A stretch of 64,000 nt of DNA. Source: Monocercomonoides exilis (taxonomy: Eukaryota; Preaxostyla; Oxymonadida; Polymastigidae). The notes below the pieces were generated by a model. The model was not told where the DNA came from. It saw nothing but the letters and a program-made list of their open reading frames with translations, and made no database searches. Of this stretch, positions 24,300-35,337 are shown piece after piece. The stretch is taken from assembly GCA_001643675.2 (NCBI GenBank), contig LSRY02000009.1, positions 1,687,001-1,751,000 on the forward strand. Direction: 5' to 3'. The translations under genes were made by a program, and so were the position numbers. Position 1 is the stretch's first letter, and each line of letters opens with the position of its first letter.

Positions 24300-25027
24300 G
24301 GAGATGTGGTGGATGACTGTGGAGAGGGAAGTGCAGGGGGCAAGCGGTCAGTCACACTGGCAGGCAGAGGAGCGATGTCTTGATTGGCAAATATCTGGTG
24401 GATGCAGCAGAATGTGATGAATTTGACTTTGTTGAAGTCGAGTTCGGGGTTGGGATCTGTGTGGGAGAAGTCAAACTCGCAGATTGACGTGTTTCAAGCG
24501 AAAAAATGCTGAGTGAAGCCGAAGGAAAAGAGGGACTCGTTGATTTGGGCGGGGATGGAAGAGCGTCGGAGAAAGAGTTTTTTTCTCCTGAATACATTAT
24601 TCAAGACGAAGCAGAAGTTAAGGATGCATTCGGACATGTGCAGCAACGACTTCTCTCAGTTGAGGAACACCGTTGCAACTCCGCCCTCGGAAGACTCTTT
24701 GCTCACATAACTGGTTAACACATAAACCTCAGAAGCGCAGTCAAAGGCACATCACCTTTCCAAATTAACACAAGAGCTGCTCAGTTGGTGAGCGCACAAT
24801 GTTGGTATTATTGGAGGAGCGAAAATGATTATTGTTCTTTGATCTGGTGCAGCCAAGCCAGCCAGAGAAGATGGGCAGATAACTACGAGGGAATTGCTAG
24901 GGAGCCAAGAGGTGGAGACTGAGAGGAATTCAAGTTTTGCTGAAGTGGATGCAGAAACGTACGATAAGGATGAAGAGGCGAGGGAGTTGTTTTCGAGAGA
25001 CGAACACTCTTCTGCTACATCAACCAT
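24300..25027 (-). CDS. Unrecognised protein with in-frame TGA codons
   Basis: A minus-strand frame reads from ENNSLASSSLSYVSASTSAK through DQRTIIIFAPPIIPTLCAHQ, CASEVYVLTSYVSKESSEGG, LLHMSECILNFCFVLNNVFR and SICEFDFSHTDPNPELDFNK to FCCIHQIFANQDIAPLPASV. Three TGA codons interrupt it, after NLER, FLN and HFFA; each would make sense as Trp. Under a TGA-stop code this is a pseudogene. A competing plus-strand frame (24841-25184) runs over part of the same DNA with TAA and TAG inside, so strand choice is uncertain. No family recognised. Confidence 0.35.
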
Positions 25028-25296
25028 TGCATTCGAAAAGCTTTTTTGTTAAGCCCGTATGGAAAAGGAGCGTAGCGACAAAAGGAGAGGAGCATCAGGT
25101 GTGGATATCTGGATGAAGGATTAGAGACGAGGAAGAAATATGGAGAACCAACGGAGAAACGAAAGGAGGAAAATAAAATGAAGGTGTTCGTGCGATAGAA
25201 GCTTATTAAGAATCTTATGCAAAATCTCACGAATTTCTTTTATTTTTTTTTCTTTGTTATTTTTCTATATCTTTGTTTGATCGATTAAAAATAAAG

Positions 25297-25376
25297 CATA
25301 GGTGTGAATCGTACCACTTTCAGTTTGCATTTTATCAAAATATAAATATTATGGAGTTAATCTACATTATTCAACT
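25297..25376 (+). repeat. 227-bp repeat, left part (split by element)
   Basis: Matches the reverse complement of 33082-33161, beginning CATAGGTGTGAATCGTACC and ending TATTCAACT, where the composite element begins. The other part resumes at 28583. Confidence 0.85.
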
Positions 25377-25613
25377 AAACCTGTGTGAAGTACTGACCAC
25401 TGACGTGAAAATTTTCGATTCTGACGGACTTGACCGAAACAATCACGTCAGTGATAATTCACTCTAATTTTCTGAAGAAGATTTTTTTTGAGAGGAATTG
25501 TTATTTATTAATATTTCGTTAAATAAAATAATAATTATTATTATTTATGTTCTTTTTTTTTTTTTCTTGAAAAAAAAACTTAAAGTTATTTATTTTTATG
25601 GGATACTGACGAA

Positions 25614-25697
25614 AAGGCAAAAAAGGAATTTGAGATCGTCATTGAAGGTAATGCCCTTCAGGTCAAGTCAGCGTCTCCATGAGTTGATCAAAAAAGC
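25614..25697 (-). repeat. About 75-bp motif shared with 56752-56829
   Basis: The reverse complement reads TTTGATCAACTCATGGAGAC, then GCTGACTTGACCTGAAGG and TGACGATCT, matching 56752-56829 with scattered differences. Contains CTTGACC repeats. Function unknown. Confidence 0.6.
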
Positions 25698-26099
25698 AAA
25701 ATTTAAACTCTTTTGCAAAAGAGTTGCATTTATCTTTGCGTCCAATAAAAGGGTTTGAGATATAAAGTTTTATTTGAGCTTTTATCAAGAAAATATTGCA
25801 GAAGTCAAAATAAATTGTCTATTGAGAAGAACAAATGAGGAAAATATCACTGTGAGTTAATTCAATAAAACGTCCAGATCGAAATTTCATTTGTGAATGG
25901 TTTGTTCAAATGAAGTGATTTTCACGAACTGGTTTTCAGAAGCTAATAAAGAACATCACATTTCGCATTTCATGGTTTCAGAAAATTCATCCTTCTTTGT
26001 TTGTTTTCGTCTCTTCGTTACATGAACAAATGAATTGAAGACTCAACTCCGAGAAATTTCTCAATTGAGAAATATTATTTCAGATTTTTTCATTCATCC

Positions 26100-26520
26100 A
26101 TCTCTTCTCACAATGCAAATTAGCATTTATCCATTTCGTCAACTTACGTGAAACATCAATCATCTTCAACTTTGCCACCGGAGAAATTGGTCATTATTTT
26201 CTCTGAAAATCCAACTGAACCGCTGACTTATGAATTTTTCACTGAAAACATTATGATAGAAGCAATATCTCTGAGTGATACTAATATTTATTCATATGTT
26301 GTTGAAAATGAAAATAGTGAAATCGAGAAATTTAAGATTTTCTGAACATTTTTTTGAAGCATTCTTTTCGAATAAAGATATGAAAAATGTTGATTCGTGT
26401 CTTCTCCGAACTTTTATTCATTCTCTTTGCACAGAGTCCAGCTGGAGGTTAATAATCACTTGCATTCATAGAATATTTGAAGATGAAAGATATCCAACGA
26501 TTCCTAAGACAGTTGATTAA
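26100..26520 (+). CDS. Small hypothetical protein (one frame change)
   Basis: Plus-strand coding with KLVIIFSENPTEPLTYEFF and SYVVENENSEIEKFKIF, then, after a frame change near 26340, EHFFEAFFSNKDMKNVDSCL and HRIFEDERYPTIPKTVD. Acidic and probably soluble; I do not recognise it. It sits inside the composite element beside the beta-helix fragment, so it may be cargo or an element protein. Confidence 0.4.
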
Positions 26521-26728
26521 TTACCAAGAAAGAATTTTTCCAAAAATTCAAACCATACTTGTGATAATTTTTGTTTTTTGATCCATGTCATAAATCGTAT
26601 CGAAAGAAAATATTATAAGAAATAAATGGAGCCTTAAAATTTTTGTTATTATTGAGAAAAAATGAAATGAATGAAGAATTTACCTCAAAAAATGTAAAAT
26701 AATCAAAATTTTATTTTTGTTGCTTTTG

Positions 26729-28335
26729 TTAATAACGAAATCGTTGAGAGTTGGATGAGTTGAACGTAAGGGGGTTTGTGAGGGAGGTGAGGTGGAAGAT
26801 GCTTTGGCTGTTGAGGGGGAGACTGGTGATTGCTGTGTGGTTGAGGGCGAGGGAACCAGCAGTGAGGAAGAAGAGGGGAGTTGTGATTGACGATGAAGAT
26901 GGGGTTGCTCCGGTGATGGTGGTTGTGTTGAGGTTGAGGGAAGGGGAGTTATCGGAGAGGTGGAAGAGGATGGGAGTGATTTGGTTTGAGGAGTTGTGGG
27001 CGATGGCGAGGGCAGAGACTGTGAGGGAGCCCTGGGTCTGTTGGAAGAGGGCAGACGAGGCAGATGGATCTGGTGAAGAAGATGTTGATAATGATGAAAA
27101 TGATGAAAATGAAGAAAATGATGAATTTGATGATGTTGATTGTGATGAGTGTGAATGTGAGTTTGGTGGTTGAGGAATGCCACTGGAGGCGATGGTGGTG
27201 GCATCTGTTCCATTTCCAGTGATTTTGGTGTTGACCGCACTGAAGGTGAGTGTTTGAGTGGGAACAAATACTGAGGTGAGAAGGGTGAGAGAGGTGTATT
27301 GGGTATCTGTCATGCAAACAAGAGCATATTATATTGAGGCGCATGGATTAAGTTGTGTTATTCCACAAAGATTTGTATTTGTTCCATTATTTGATACGAT
27401 TTTGAATGTTTAACTGAGGGAAAGCCATCTATTGTTCTCGGCATTATCAGCTCTTCCAGCATTCCAGACTCTTTTTGTTGTGGTTATTGAGCTGCATTGC
27501 TGGAAAGAAGATTGGGTTATATCACTTCCGTAAAAGAACACATCATTTCCCCTGCCATTTTTGGCAGTGTTGCCATCGAAGAAACAGAATAAGATTAATT
27601 GTGTTCCGCTCATCCAAGTGAAGGTGTTTGTGCAACACAACCCAGCGCCACCATGTATAGCAGAGGCAGTCAATTTATTGCGAACAAACTGACAATCATT
27701 GACTGAAAACTCAATTGGCTTTGCGGAGGGAGGATAATAAAACGTGACTGCTCCAGAAGAATCAAGCCCAGTGTTTGCAATGCACTTGCAATTTGTAAAC
27801 AAGAATTGACTAGATGAAGTCATGTTATAGATCCAGAAATACCAACCAGTTCCAATTGTTCTTGTTATTGAACAATTTCCCACCATGTTATCAGAAAATG
27901 AATAAACGGAAGATGATTGTTGTTCATTTTTGCAAATTGCTCCTCCGTGAAATGAAGAACAGTTTGTGAAATTTGATTTTGCAATTTCAATTTATTTGCA
28001 AACAGTAACTATATAACGCTCCACCATGATTTGTATTTGAACAATTGAAAAGAAAGCAAGAAGTGATTGTGAGATTTGCATTTGTGTAATTTATTTTCGG
28101 AGCACCTCCGTATTCATTTCCACTGTTTGAATCATTCCACTCACACCATTCGAAGGGTTGGCTGCTTGCATCGAATGAAACCAGTTTGCATGGTCACTTT
28201 TCTTTGAGTTTCATTTTCAACATGAACCACAGCAGCATTTGATGTAGAGCATGTATATACAATGAAGTGGTTTGTTCTGAATAGAAGGATGAAGTGATTA
28301 AGACGCGTGGGATCTCTGACATAGAAGCAATTCAA
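26729..28335 (-). pseudogene. Beta-helix surface protein, copy B (truncated)
   Basis: Near-identical to copy A across 26749-28151, including the same frame change before NFTNCSSFHGGAIC and the same in-frame TAA codons. The N-terminal block (28141-28335: FIVYTCSTSNAAVVHVENET) differs from copy A and needs a frame change to join EWCEWNDSNSGNE. At the 3' end coding stops at 26729 after TFNSSNSQRFRY, where copy A continues, so this copy is truncated. Where copy A has TAA (1399-1401, minus), this copy has CAA (27140-27142), a synonymous difference if TAA is Gln. Confidence 0.65.
26749..28151. repeat. Direct duplication, copy B
   Basis: Partner of 1047-2410, same orientation. Lies wholly inside the composite element. 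Confidence 0.92.
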
Positions 28336-28475
28336 TGAAAAATTAAATTGAAATGGATTAATGGGAAATGAAAAATTTTTTCAAAAATATTTCCTTTCAA
28401 ATATTATTTTCATATAATCTTTAATAGGAAATATTAATGAGTGCTTAAATAAAATAAGTTTTCTTTTTTATTAAT

Positions 28476-28479
<4 letters not shown>

Positions 28480-28515
<36 letters not shown>
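28480..28515. repeat. Poly(A) run
   Basis: About 35 consecutive A residues, immediately before CTACTGACGTAAAAATTTG near the right end of the composite element. A shorter A-rich tract occupies the matching place left of 3098. Confidence 0.8.
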
Positions 28516-28517
<2 letters not shown>

Positions 28518-28582
28518 ACTGACGTAAAAATTTGTTACTGAAGGACATGAAGACATAACTCACCTCACGTCACACAGGTTTA

Positions 28583-28736
28583 TATTCAACTAAGCGTTTC
28601 AAGGAGGGAAATTTCGAAATTCGAAAAAAAAATTTCTCTCTGAAAATCAAAATTTTTGACACCCATAATATTTTTATATTGATACATTTAATTAAAATAT
28701 CTATTTCTTGCTTTGTAAAGATCAAATGAATTTATC
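28583..28736 (+). repeat. 227-bp repeat, right part (split by element)
   Basis: Reverse complement of 32935-33088, beginning with the duplicated TATTCAACT and ending GAATTTATC. Confidence 0.88.
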
Positions 28737-29367
28737 AATTCAATAGAATAAGATAAAATATAGTTTTTATTGTTTATTTTGATGAATATTTACCTATATT
28801 ACTTTTTATGTTGCTTATTTTTATAAATTCAATAAATTCAGGATACTGCCGTTTTTAAAATATAGAGTGTATTGCTTTAATGATAACTCCGATGCGATGA
28901 TGGAATGAAACATATGCAACGTATGATAAAAATTTTTAATTGCTTATTAACTTTTTTTATGCTCTTTTATCTCTTTTTTGATTGAACTGCATTTGAAAGG
29001 TTTGTGACAATGAAGATCGTGTGCCAACTGCATTTTTTTAAGATTGAGTTCTGGATAAAGGAAGAAGGGAAGAGAAGAATGCTGTGAGTGAGGTTGAATG
29101 GGCAATGGAAGAGCGGGTGAAAACAACATTTAATTTTTTCTTTATTTGGAATTGGATTTGAAAGGCGAAGGCGTGGTGTGGTGTGGTGCTTGGAGTGGAT
29201 GATGTTGGGGTGAGAGTTATTTGGAGAGAGGCAAACAGGGGATGAGGAGAGTGAAGGGAAATGAAGATTTGTGGAGGTATTTTATTTTTGTTTGTTCATT
29301 TTCTTCATGCATCATTTTTTATTTGTATTTTTTTATTTTTGATTTGATTGATGTGTGATGCGATCAG
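28737..29367. other. Spacer, nothing recognised
   Basis: A/T-rich, becoming G/A-rich from 29040. Short frames only. May hold the 5' region of the downstream beta-helix gene. Confidence 0.45.
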
Positions 29368-31330
29368 GTGTTGTCAGAAGCGCTGGGGGAGCGTGAAATA
29401 TGGACATGGAAGCACTGCTTTTTTTTCTGGGCATTCCTGGAAGAAATTGGGAGAAAACAGCAGCAGAAGAGGCAGGAAAAGGAATACAGCCACATAATGA
29501 TATTTTACGATATGGCACAAAGAATCATGTGGCAAATAAGTGAAGGGAAAGAAAGAATTTCAGCGAGGGAATCTCTTATCCAATCTTCAACATTATTTCT
29601 CTCGTCACCCTCTTTTCCCCTTTTATCCCTCTCTCATTTGACATTTTTCAACATTTCAACAGAATCCACTTCTTGTTCATCTACAACAACTGCATTTTCC
29701 CAAACATCATGTTTTATGAACAGCTGCTCATCCTCATCAGTCTGTGATGCATATGATGGCAGGATTGTTCATTCCCTCAATGACCCCTTTCCCTCTCTGA
29801 CTGCCTCAAACACCTCATTTGTCAGATGTTGTCGGACAAGAAACGTGAAATGTGAAGGAAAAGCAGATGGAAAGTTGACTCCAGGGAGGCAGAACGAAAC
29901 AGAAAATGGAGCAAATTCATTCACGTGGTGCGAGTGGAACGGATCGAAGGCTACTGGAGAAGTTGACTCATACGCCGATGGCTCTTCGAATGGTGGGGCT
30001 ATCTGCATGTTTGGTCAATCAAACGCCTCTGTGTCTGTTTCGCATTGTGCATTCAATGAATGTGTTGCGTATTACGCAGAAGGAGGGATTCATTGCTATA
30101 GTATTACTTCTGTTGAGATTGTTAACAACATTTTCGATTCATGTAATGCGCAAAATCGATATGGAGGAGGAATGTGTGCGTATGGAATTTCATCATGTGC
30201 CCGAATCAGCGAATGTAAATTCCAGAATTGTTAATCAAATTATTACGGAGGAGGACTTCTTTTTGAAAATTTTCAGGTTTCAGAAACAGGATGCATTGGA
30301 ACAGAAAATGGAGAAGGGGAGAGTGCATGCGTGTTTGACTGCTGCTTCACTTCATGCTCAGTCACAAATTATTATGGTGGAGGTATGTTTTGTAGAAGTG
30401 CACCTGAACAATTCAAAATGAGGAGCATTCAGTTCATTTCATGTTCAGCATCTGCATATGGAGGAGGGTTGGATTTATATCCATACAGACAAGCATCACA
30501 AAATGATGTGATTTATTGTTATTTCCTGTTCTTCCACGAATGCAAATGCTCTGCAGATACTCCATATGGTCACGATGCCTATTATGTTGATTATTATAAT
30601 GTCTATTTGGATTCGGGAAATCCGTTCTATGAATGCTACACCACAAACAAAAATGAACAGAGAGTGTGCTATGCGTACAATTATGCAAATGCAAACACCT
30701 GGTATTTTCAGCACATAGAAAAGTGGAATTGGCTGAAAAGAGAAATTCTCAATCGATTTGTGGCTGTGAGTGGTGGTGGCGAAGATGATCTGTGTGGATT
30801 GGATGAGACAAGTGCATGCAGAACCATTGGTGTTGCAGTCAGTTGGAGCGTAATACAGGTGAACCTGCCAGTCACGCTGATGGAAGGGAAACATGTGAGT
30901 GAGTCATCAACAATTGTGATTGGGGAAAAGAAGATTTCAGTTATTGGAACAGGCAAAGATTAGATTTCGATTGGAACAGGAGTACTTTCTTTTCCATCAT
31001 CAACTGGAGAGCTGTTCAGTGTAACAAGAGGGCAGTTGGAGGTGTGGCACGTAGGGATCGATCACAATTCGCAAGAAATCTATTGCCGAGTATGTTTGTG
31101 ATGCCTGCTGATGTTGAAATATTTTAGCTTGCAAAGATAAGAGTCAATCCCAAGTCTGAAGGAGAATCCAATAAAGGAATTGTCATTTGCACCCACTCTG
31201 CCACACTTTCCAATTATAGCAATTGAAGAAAAAAAGTCGATTCAAGTTCTGAAGTTCAAATATCGAATCGCACACTGAAGATAGAGCAGAACGTCACTCC
31301 TGATCCAGGCAAAAACCATTTTTTGAACCG
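29368..31330 (+). CDS. Beta-helix surface protein
   Basis: Extracellular beta-helix protein. Landmarks: LSLSHLTFFNISTE, SNTSFVRCC, ENGANSFTWCEWNGSKATG, GGAICMFGQSNASVSVSHC, GGGMCAYGISSCARISECK, then after TAA 30232 SNYYGGGLLFENF and SVTNYYGGGMFCRSAPEQ, PFYECYTTN, and the second-module start RFVAVSGGGEDDLCG with ACRTIGVAV. TAA 30232 and TAG 30961 are in frame with both sides and fit Gln; the paralog at 61358-62617 shows the same protein without a break at the first. One frame change near 31080 leads to MFVMPADVEIF and a weaker continuation. True start uncertain; the first 70 codons are not family-like. Confidence 0.7.
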
Positions 31331-32934
31331 GCTTTGTTATTTTTTTTCCAATTATTAGAATGCGCTATTTGCACATTGCTATTATTTTATCTTTAATTAA
31401 AAAAACTTTAAAAATGATGAATAATTGAATTAATTGTTTTTTATTCGTTCAAGCTTTAACTAATTCGCTCTCATTTCTTTTTTAAGTGCGTAAGCCAGCG
31501 TTTGCAGCTTTGAAAAATCAAAATATAGCATGTGTGAATTGTTATGATCGAGCTTGTTGTGAATACTTTGTTAAAAACAGGAAAAAAATAATTTTGCACA
31601 ACAACAATAAACCATAAACATCAATAAACGAAAAAAAAAGATGAAATGAAAAAGAAATCAACAATGTGAATGAGAAAAAAAATGAAAAATTGAGAAACTA
31701 TGTTTAAAATGCCTTTGCAAAAAGTTAAGATTTTTTGAAAATAACATTTAAAGATGTCCCTTTCCATCCCCAGCATCGCATTTTTAATTAGTCTCTTTGT
31801 TTCGCCTCCACTCTTCTCTTCCTTCTTCTCGTTCTTTCACTTGATAATCTCCGTAACCCTCAATGTTCACATCTGTTTTCTTCATCTCTTTTTTCCAACA
31901 GCCAACTTTCCCCATCTCAACTTGAATGCTCTGTCAACTTCAGCAGCCGCTCCATATAAAATGAGCTTTTCCATTATATCCTCTTCTTATATCACTTGTA
32001 TTGAAAAATCTCATCCCTGCTTCAATTTCATTCCCTTCTTCCTTTCTTCTCGTCTTTCTCTCTCTAAACTTTTATTTGTATCTTTTTGCTGTTGCTGCTC
32101 GGAAACGCACAACCTTACAACCATCATCTTCAAAATGAACATTCAGGTGATGCAAATAATATAGCTGAACGTAGATATATCTCTCACAAATGTGAAGAAA
32201 TCCATTTAATTTGCATATAGTAAAATCTTTTCTTTTTCATTCCAATTCGTTTCTTTCTTTCTTCTTTTTCTTTTTCTTCCAACGTTTCAGCCAAACCTAG
32301 TTCGATAATGAAGTTCTATCGTTCTTTGACGATTTTATTTAATGCTCCGCGCCTTCTCATCCTTTCCGTAAGCCCTAGCTCCTCTGCATATCCCAACCTC
32401 AGTCAAACAGCTTTTTAACCTTTCATTTGGCGTGAATGTTTCTTCAAAGTTTTCCTCTAACAAGTCATTTCTTCTTCTCAATCTTCGCCTCTCATTCTTT
32501 TGTCCTTTCTGATCTATCCATTTTTCTCATCGAACTCCAATGAATTCATATTATTTAGCTTCTTCATATTCTCTTGATAAATGCATTTTCGGTGCACGCT
32601 CTCTTCTTTCCCTAAAAATTTTACTCTTTCAAAACTTGTGTTTTATTAATCTTCCAAATGCATCTGAGTTAAATCATGGAAAAAAAAAAAGATAGAAAAT
32701 ATTCCAACAATTATCTAATTAATATCAATAACAATAATATATATATATAAAAACCGACACCTTTGAATATTGTTGCATCTGTTACTGCATCGTTTGTAAC
32801 ATCTGCTATTGTGCGTACGCTTGTTTTTAGTTGAAACATTGAATAAGAAATGAATAACAACAAATATAACAAAATAGACAATAATTCTCCGTTACAAACA
32901 TTAAACGCTATATTTCTTTTTGTTTCATTGAGTC
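31331..32934. other. Spacer with decayed low-complexity sequence
   Basis: A/T-rich to 31740; 31754-32600 is T/C-rich with short Ser/Phe/Leu-rich frames that could be old beta-helix coding or chance. An (AT)n tract lies near 32738. No gene supported. Confidence 0.4.
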
Positions 32935-33161
32935 GATAAATTCATTTGATCTTTACAAAGCAAGAAATAGATATTTTAATTAAATGTATCAACATAAAAA
33001 TATTATGGGTGTCAAAAATTTTGATTTTCAGAGAGAAATTTTTTTTTCGAATTTCGAAATTTCCCTCCTTGAAACGCTTAGTTGAATAATGTAGATTAAC
33101 TCCATAATATTTATATTTTGAAAAAATGCAAACTGAAAGTGGTACGATTAACACCTATGTC
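32935..33161 (-). repeat. 227-bp repeat, intact copy (empty site)
   Basis: The reverse complement runs from CATAGGTGTTAATCGTACC to GAATTTATC without interruption and contains ATTATTCAACTAAGCG, exactly where the composite element splits the copy at 25297-28736. No terminal inverted repeat of its own. Confidence 0.88.
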
Positions 33162-33537
33162 AAAAATAATAACTAATTTATAGAATTTTTTGTTTCAAAA
33201 CAAAAATAATAGCAAACCGTTGTATATCTGACAAATATCTTGTTTAACTATTATCTTTTTCGATGTTAATTTTACAAATTATTTATTTTAAACAAAAGTT
33301 ATCAGATCTTCGTAATCAGTTTTTCAATTTCTTTGCAATAACAATATTTAACAAATGTTTGCTTTACAGAATTGATTGATTATACATTGTGATTATTGTT
33401 GTCATGCTTTTTTAAACCAGTGAACTTAGGTTTTGTTCTGTTTATTGAATTTTCGTTATTTTTTCAAATAATTTTTTTTATAATTTCACAAATTTTAAAT
33501 GAAAACGATTAGAAACAGTTAAAAATCCACAAATCAT

Positions 33538-33568
33538 TATAATAATTATAATAATTATAATAATTAAA
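33538..33568. repeat. TAATAAT microsatellite
   Basis: About 30 bases of repeated ATAATT units. No function suggested. Confidence 0.7.
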
Positions 33569-33602
33569 GCAATATATTTACATAATCATCAATTTTATTT
33601 TC

Positions 33603-33870
33603 AAAAAGAAAATATGAAATTCACTTTCTTCTCTTCAATCTGAGAGTATCACTTAAGGGTCATTCACCCAAGCGAATCTGGTTTTAATAGTGAAGTGAGG
33701 AAAATGCGCGTGAGAATACAAATCGCGCTTGAAGAGAAAAAGGTGAAATGGGTTTCAAAATGGGTTTTGGGTTGGTATTGCATCTGGAACCTGTTTAAAG
33801 CTTTCTTCATAGGGTGGGAGTGAAAACGCGGTGGGTGAAGAGAAGAAAGTGAATTTCATATTTTCTTTTT
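33603..33870. mobile_element. Small inverted-repeat element beside DIRS-like 1
   Basis: 34-bp near-perfect inverted ends (33603-33636 and 33837-33870) around about 200 bp without coding. Just inside the left end it shares CTGAGAGTATCACTTAAGGG with the inner side of the right end of the adjacent retrotransposon (around 38082-38106). It directly abuts that element. Probably a non-autonomous relative or a deletion derivative. Confidence 0.6.
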
Positions 33871-33955
33871 CAATCAAAACGCAAGCATTTTGATTTACAA
33901 GAAAACATTCATTCACTTTCTTCTCTTCGATCTGAGAGTTTGTAGTAATTGGGCG

Positions 33956-35226
33956 TTATGGATTACTTTCTGAATTTTCTCTTTCCATCATTTCTTTTCT
34001 TCTCTGTGATCTTGTACGAATAATAAACTGGATGCATTTTTCTTCGATGATTTCATTTTCGTCTTTCTCGTTTTCATTGTTCGTGGTATTTAATTGCTTT
34101 TCGTGGATGGATTGAGACTTATTATCATCTGGTTCTTCAATACGGTCTGGTTGTGAGATCTCTTCTCTTGCCTTCTCTGTTTCATGGCCTTCTGGCAAAC
34201 GTGATTGTTGATTGATTGGAATAATGGAATCCTTTTCTTCTGGTGTGGATGTGGATGGAGGAATTGTGGAAGGCTGTTGAATTGTTTGCTTTGTCTCCTG
34301 ATTCGATGAAATTATTTGTGCCATCTTGTTTGATATGTTGTATATGAAATAATGCTTAATCACTGTGTTGCTTCTGGGGGATAATCTTGCAAATTTTGCC
34401 ACCTGTTCAACTGGAGTTCACGCCATTGTCAAGGCTGATATAGAGGTATGTTTCAAGGTGTATGGGCTGTTGTTCGAAGGGATTCTTGCATATTTCATCA
34501 TTTGGCTGGCTGCTTTTCGAATTGCACGGGCCTTCATTGGATCATATGTTGAAGAGCTCAGAAATAGTTTATTGGAATTTGGATTGTGAATTTTCACCCG
34601 ATCCCATTGATCTTTAACGGCTGTTGCTGGACATATCAAACTTTCCTTGCTGAGGAATGGGATGACAATGTTGCTTCTTTCAAGTCCAGTTTTTAGTGAT
34701 GAATTCAGGAAAATTGATTGCTTATCTATTTCTGATTCCTTTAGATTAATTCTTTCCAGTTCTGTGAAGCGGCACGCAGAGAACATCATGCACAAACAAA
34801 TTGTTTTCTTCGAAAGCTGTGAGAATGACAAATTTTCGTTCTTTCCAATCGTTTCTATATACGTGAATAGTTGTTGAGGGTTTTGCATATAATCTTGTCT
34901 CTTTTTCTTTCTGCATTCCGATCTCCTGAATGATCTAAACAGGATTGAAATCAAGGTGTTCTCCCCAAGTGATTTTCTATATAATACTGATGTTAGGAAG
35001 GAAATGACAGATCTGACAATTCTCAATGATGAAGCTTTCATTCCGCTGTTTTTCAAGGCGACAAACACATCCAAGCATCTTTTTTGCCAAATCTGAAATT
35101 TTGAAGGGATGTCTTTGAATTTCAACTGATCCCATCCGTCTTTGAAATGTGTGAAACCATAAGTGTATCCCATCCATGTTGCACTAGCGACGCTGTTTTT
35201 GCACTCCTCGGCAAGTTCACGTGACA
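33956..35226 (-). CDS. DIRS tyrosine recombinase (TGA at a Gly codon)
   Basis: Catalyses strand exchange that inserts the circular DNA copy of DIRS-type elements. The core begins about ELAEECKNSVASATWMGYTY and contains the box I Arg in MMFSACRFTELERI, the block LKTGLERSNIVIPF, LKHTSISALTMA, and KFARLSPRSNTVIKHYF with the likely nucleophile Tyr. A TGA at 34418-34420 replaces Gly of the TMAG motif (element 2 has TMAGIPPSQIAKFARLSP). After it the frame continues to an acidic/basic tail. Upstream, this frame stays open to 37153, overlapping RT/RNase H in another frame; translation probably starts within that overlap, as is known for DIRS-1 genes. Confidence 0.8.
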
Positions 35227-35337
35227 TGCTTCTTGATGCTAGAATCTCGTTCCACCACGATTCTCCCTTTTCTGTTATGGATTGATTACGCATATCCTCA
35301 GTCTCCCTGGAGGAAGCATTGCATTCATAAGCTTCAT

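Larger units (their letters stand above)
25377..28581. mobile_element. 3.2-kb composite element carrying a beta-helix gene fragment
   Basis: Ends are AAACCTGTGTGA at 25377 and TCACACAGGTTT at 28581 (inverted). TATTCAACT flanks both sides (25368-25376, 28583-28591), a 9-bp target duplication. An uninterrupted copy of the target repeat sits at 32935-33161, so the insertion can be read directly from the sequence. Inside are subterminal CTGACGTGA repeats, a small plus-strand gene, and the copy-B beta-helix sequence. No transposase is recognised, so it is probably non-autonomous. A 9-bp duplication is typical of Mutator-like elements, but the superfamily is not established. Confidence 0.8.

Noticed and set aside
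32735-32760. AT dinucleotide tract as an origin or telomeric repeat
   Set aside because: Short, isolated and typical of A/T-rich spacers.
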